From NCBI RefSeq assembly GCF_009495355.1, contig NZ_VZAD01000091.1:1-64000 (forward strand): a stretch of 64,000 nucleotides of DNA, written 5' to 3'. The stretch is from Segatella copri. Lineage in GTDB: Bacteria; Bacteroidota; Bacteroidia; Bacteroidales; Bacteroidaceae. Of this stretch, positions 62,441-64,000 are shown piece by piece. Each line of letters opens with the position of its first letter. The first letter of the stretch is position 1. The translations under genes were made by a program, and so were the position numbers. The notes under the pieces were generated by a model, which worked only from the letters and a program-made list of their open reading frames with translations, did no database searches and was not told the DNA's origin.

Positions 62441-63321
62441 TAATTAATAAATTCAATTTTATCATGAACGTTAGACCAATTTTTGCGTTCTATTTCATCA
62501 TCATACACATAAATTTTACCATCCATATCAGAGTTTAAAAAGCCACCAAATTTTCCTAAACTGCCTTTACTGGTAATTTGAAACTTGCAGGCACTAATTA
62601 AAAACATATCCATATAGCCTCTATCAGAACCATTTATATCGACTAAATAATATGAATTTTCACAGGGTAATTCTTGAATCATATTATTTTTAACCCATTC
62701 GGGTTCGTCAGAGAATATGTAGCAGTTTAATCTGCCTTTTTCTTCTTGTATTTTATGAAGAACTTTTATAAAGTAATCAGTATTAACAGGAGCGCCATAA
62801 GCTCCATTTGTTACCGCAAGATCTCCCCTTCTCACATGGATAGCAACTGTGTTACTCTTTGTAAGAATTTCATTAAATAATTTATTGTTTTCAGAATCAA
62901 GTACTGATTTCCTAAATTTGAAAAATCTATGAAAATCTTTTCTATACATTGATTGATCATTAGCATAATAGCCTTCCATATAAGTAGGAGCTTTGGCAAT
63001 TTGGTATGAAGAAGACGAAAAGGCTAACCTGGAATAGAAAAAAATTTCATGTTTCTTAGCTACACATACGTCCAAATCAGGAAAAGCCTTTAATAAATCA
63101 AAATTACGTGCGAATTTTCCTGTTAAATCTTTACCATTTTTTTTAAACCAGTCTAAATCATATTTTACCAAGAATCCTTTCTCCTTGAGTTGTTGTCCTA
63201 TTAGGAAAAAATGCATTTGAGAACAGATTCCGCCATCAACTCGTACAATTATCATCTTCTTTAAGAGATGAAAACGAATTAAAACTTTTGCCAGTAATCT
63301 TATCAAGCTATCTGTCATCAT
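62440..63321 (-). CDS. GT11-family fucosyltransferase-like protein
   Basis: A 293-residue protein matching family GT11 (alpha-1,2-fucosyltransferases). The core starts [17 protein letters not shown] (from residue 23), and the donor-binding HVRRGD is at 162-167, followed by [10 protein letters not shown]. The first 22 residues are extra compared with typical members, so a start at residue 23 is possible. It would need GDP-L-fucose, made by gmd and fcl at the other end of the window. Donor specificity is inferred from family. Confidence 0.8.
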   Translation of the reverse strand: MMTDSLIRLLAKVLIRFHLLKKMIIVRVDGGICSQMHFFLIGQQLKEKGFLVKYDLDWFKKNGKDLTGKFARNFDLLKAFPDLDVCVAKKHEIFFYSRLAFSSSSYQIAKAPTYMEGYYANDQSMYRKDFHRFFKFRKSVLDSENNKLFNEILTKSNTVAIHVRRGDLAVTNGAYGAPVNTDYFIKVLHKIQEEKGRLNCYIFSDEPEWVKNNMIQELPCENSYYLVDINGSDRGYMDMFLISACKFQITSKGSLGKFGGFLNSDMDGKIYVYDDEIERKNWSNVHDKIEFIN

Positions 63322-64000
63322 TTGAAATTATTTATATGATATACTACTGTAGCAACATCCTTTATAGATATAACTGGACCCATAGGCAAACTTAATTCCT
63401 CATTAGCCAATTTTTCAGTAATAGGAAGAGACAACGTTGGTTTGTTCCATGACTCATTAGCATAACATTCCTGTAGATGTGGCGCAATTGGATAATGACA
63501 AACCGTTCCAACACCATGATTCTGTAAATAATCATGAAGTGCATCCCGTTTGCCATCTCGTACAATTATAGGGAATAGATGATAAGCGTTCTGCTCGTCT
63601 GGCAATAAATCAGGCAAAGAAACAAGAGGATTATTAATATGCTCATAATAATAATGAGCCACTTCTTTGCGGTGAGCGTTATCTTCTACTAAATATTTCA
63701 ACTTAACATCCAATACTGCTGCCTGAATTTCATCAAGACGGCTATTACGACCTGCATATTTGAATACATATTTTCTTTGGCTTCCATAATTAGCTAAAGC
63801 ACGTACCGTCTTTGCTAATTCTTCGTCATTAGTAACTACAGCACCACCATCACCAAGAGCACCCAAATTCTTGCCCGGGTAAAAAGAGAAACCTGCAGCA
63901 TCACCTAAATTACCTGTCATACGACCATCCTCAAATCTACATCCATGACTTTGGGCACAATCCTCGACTAATTTAAGTTGATATTTTCTGCACAGTTCTC
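63318..64000 (-). CDS. DegT/DnrJ/EryC1 sugar aminotransferase, 5' end beyond the window
   Basis: The C-terminal 227 or so residues of a PLP-dependent aminotransferase of the FdtB/WecE type. The codons up to the window edge read on in frame ([12 protein letters not shown] just before MTGNLGD), so the gene begins outside. PLP-lysine lies in [16 protein letters not shown]. It would make a 3- or 4-amino-deoxy sugar, as a nucleotide derivative, for the polysaccharide. Stop overlaps the GT11 start by four bases. Confidence 0.88.
   Translation of the reverse strand, partial: ELCRKYQLKLVEDCAQSHGCRFEDGRMTGNLGDAAGFSFYPGKNLGALGDGGAVVTNDEELAKTVRALANYGSQRKYVFKYAGRNSRLDEIQAAVLDVKLKYLVEDNAHRKEVAHYYYEHINNPLVSLPDLLPDEQNAYHLFPIIVRDGKRDALHDYLQNHGVGTVCHYPIAPHLQECYANESWNKPTLSLPITEKLANEELSLPMGPVISIKDVATVVYHINNFK

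Overview
The window reads as chromosomal DNA of a Bacteroidales bacterium, most likely Prevotella/Segatella-like. This is inferred from three things. Many start sites sit behind the Bacteroidetes -7 element TAnnTTTG rather than a sigma70 -10 box. Shine-Dalgarno sequences are weak or absent. The core genes match those of the order: DUF3822 next to rsmD, an O/P-type porin, long GDP-fucose synthase, EtfBA plus acyl-CoA dehydrogenase. No rRNA, CRISPR array, integrase or transposase was seen.

Region 1 (1-18.9 kb) is ordinary core genome of higher G+C. It holds tRNA-Tyr, the GDP-L-fucose genes (gmd, fcl), a RecD-like helicase, a pilin-like protein with DUF3822 and rsmD, cardiolipin synthase, primase and a lipoprotein, a histidine phosphatase, an SDR, a HAD phosphatase, a porin, and an etfB-etfA-acyl-CoA dehydrogenase operon.

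Region 2 (18.9-38.9 kb) is an AT-richer accessory zone divided by copies of a dispersed repeat ('B', at about 19.1, 21.6, 31.7 and, as a remnant, 38.8 kb). The compartments hold: a putative nucleotidyltransferase plus a RelB/PIN toxin-antitoxin pair; a second nucleotidyltransferase, an ATPase with a Cys-rich nuclease-like partner, a SMEK-NACHT NTPase of 1379 residues, and an HNH/membrane-protein pair; and an orphan antitoxin-like HTH gene facing a compact cassette (two-ATPase GHKL histidine kinase, receiver protein, HNH nuclease, N6-adenine methylase) preceded by a membrane protein and a small protein. This last cassette is the best candidate for an undescribed system: a two-component signalling module wired to restriction-modification enzymes.

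Region 3 (38.9-64 kb) is a surface-polysaccharide locus, all on the minus strand and running in from beyond the right edge. It has an aminotransferase, a GT11 fucosyltransferase-like enzyme, a Wzx flippase, several GT2/GT4 enzymes, a polysialyltransferase-like enzyme, a nonulosonic (legionaminic-type) acid pathway (legB, legC, neuD, neuB, neuC, neuA, ptmE-like), a Wzy-like polymerase, a GT32 and acyl/acetyltransferases. Two foreign-looking insertions sit inside it: a ClpP-fold protease between legC and neuD, and a DUF262 plus RecF-like ATPase pair. One acyltransferase is broken at an 8-bp G/C tract and a second carries an in-frame 7-bp tract, which suggests phase variation of acylation. One glycosyltransferase gene carries three consecutive perfect hairpins. 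GDP-fucose from gmd/fcl at the left end is the donor the GT11 enzyme at the right end would need.
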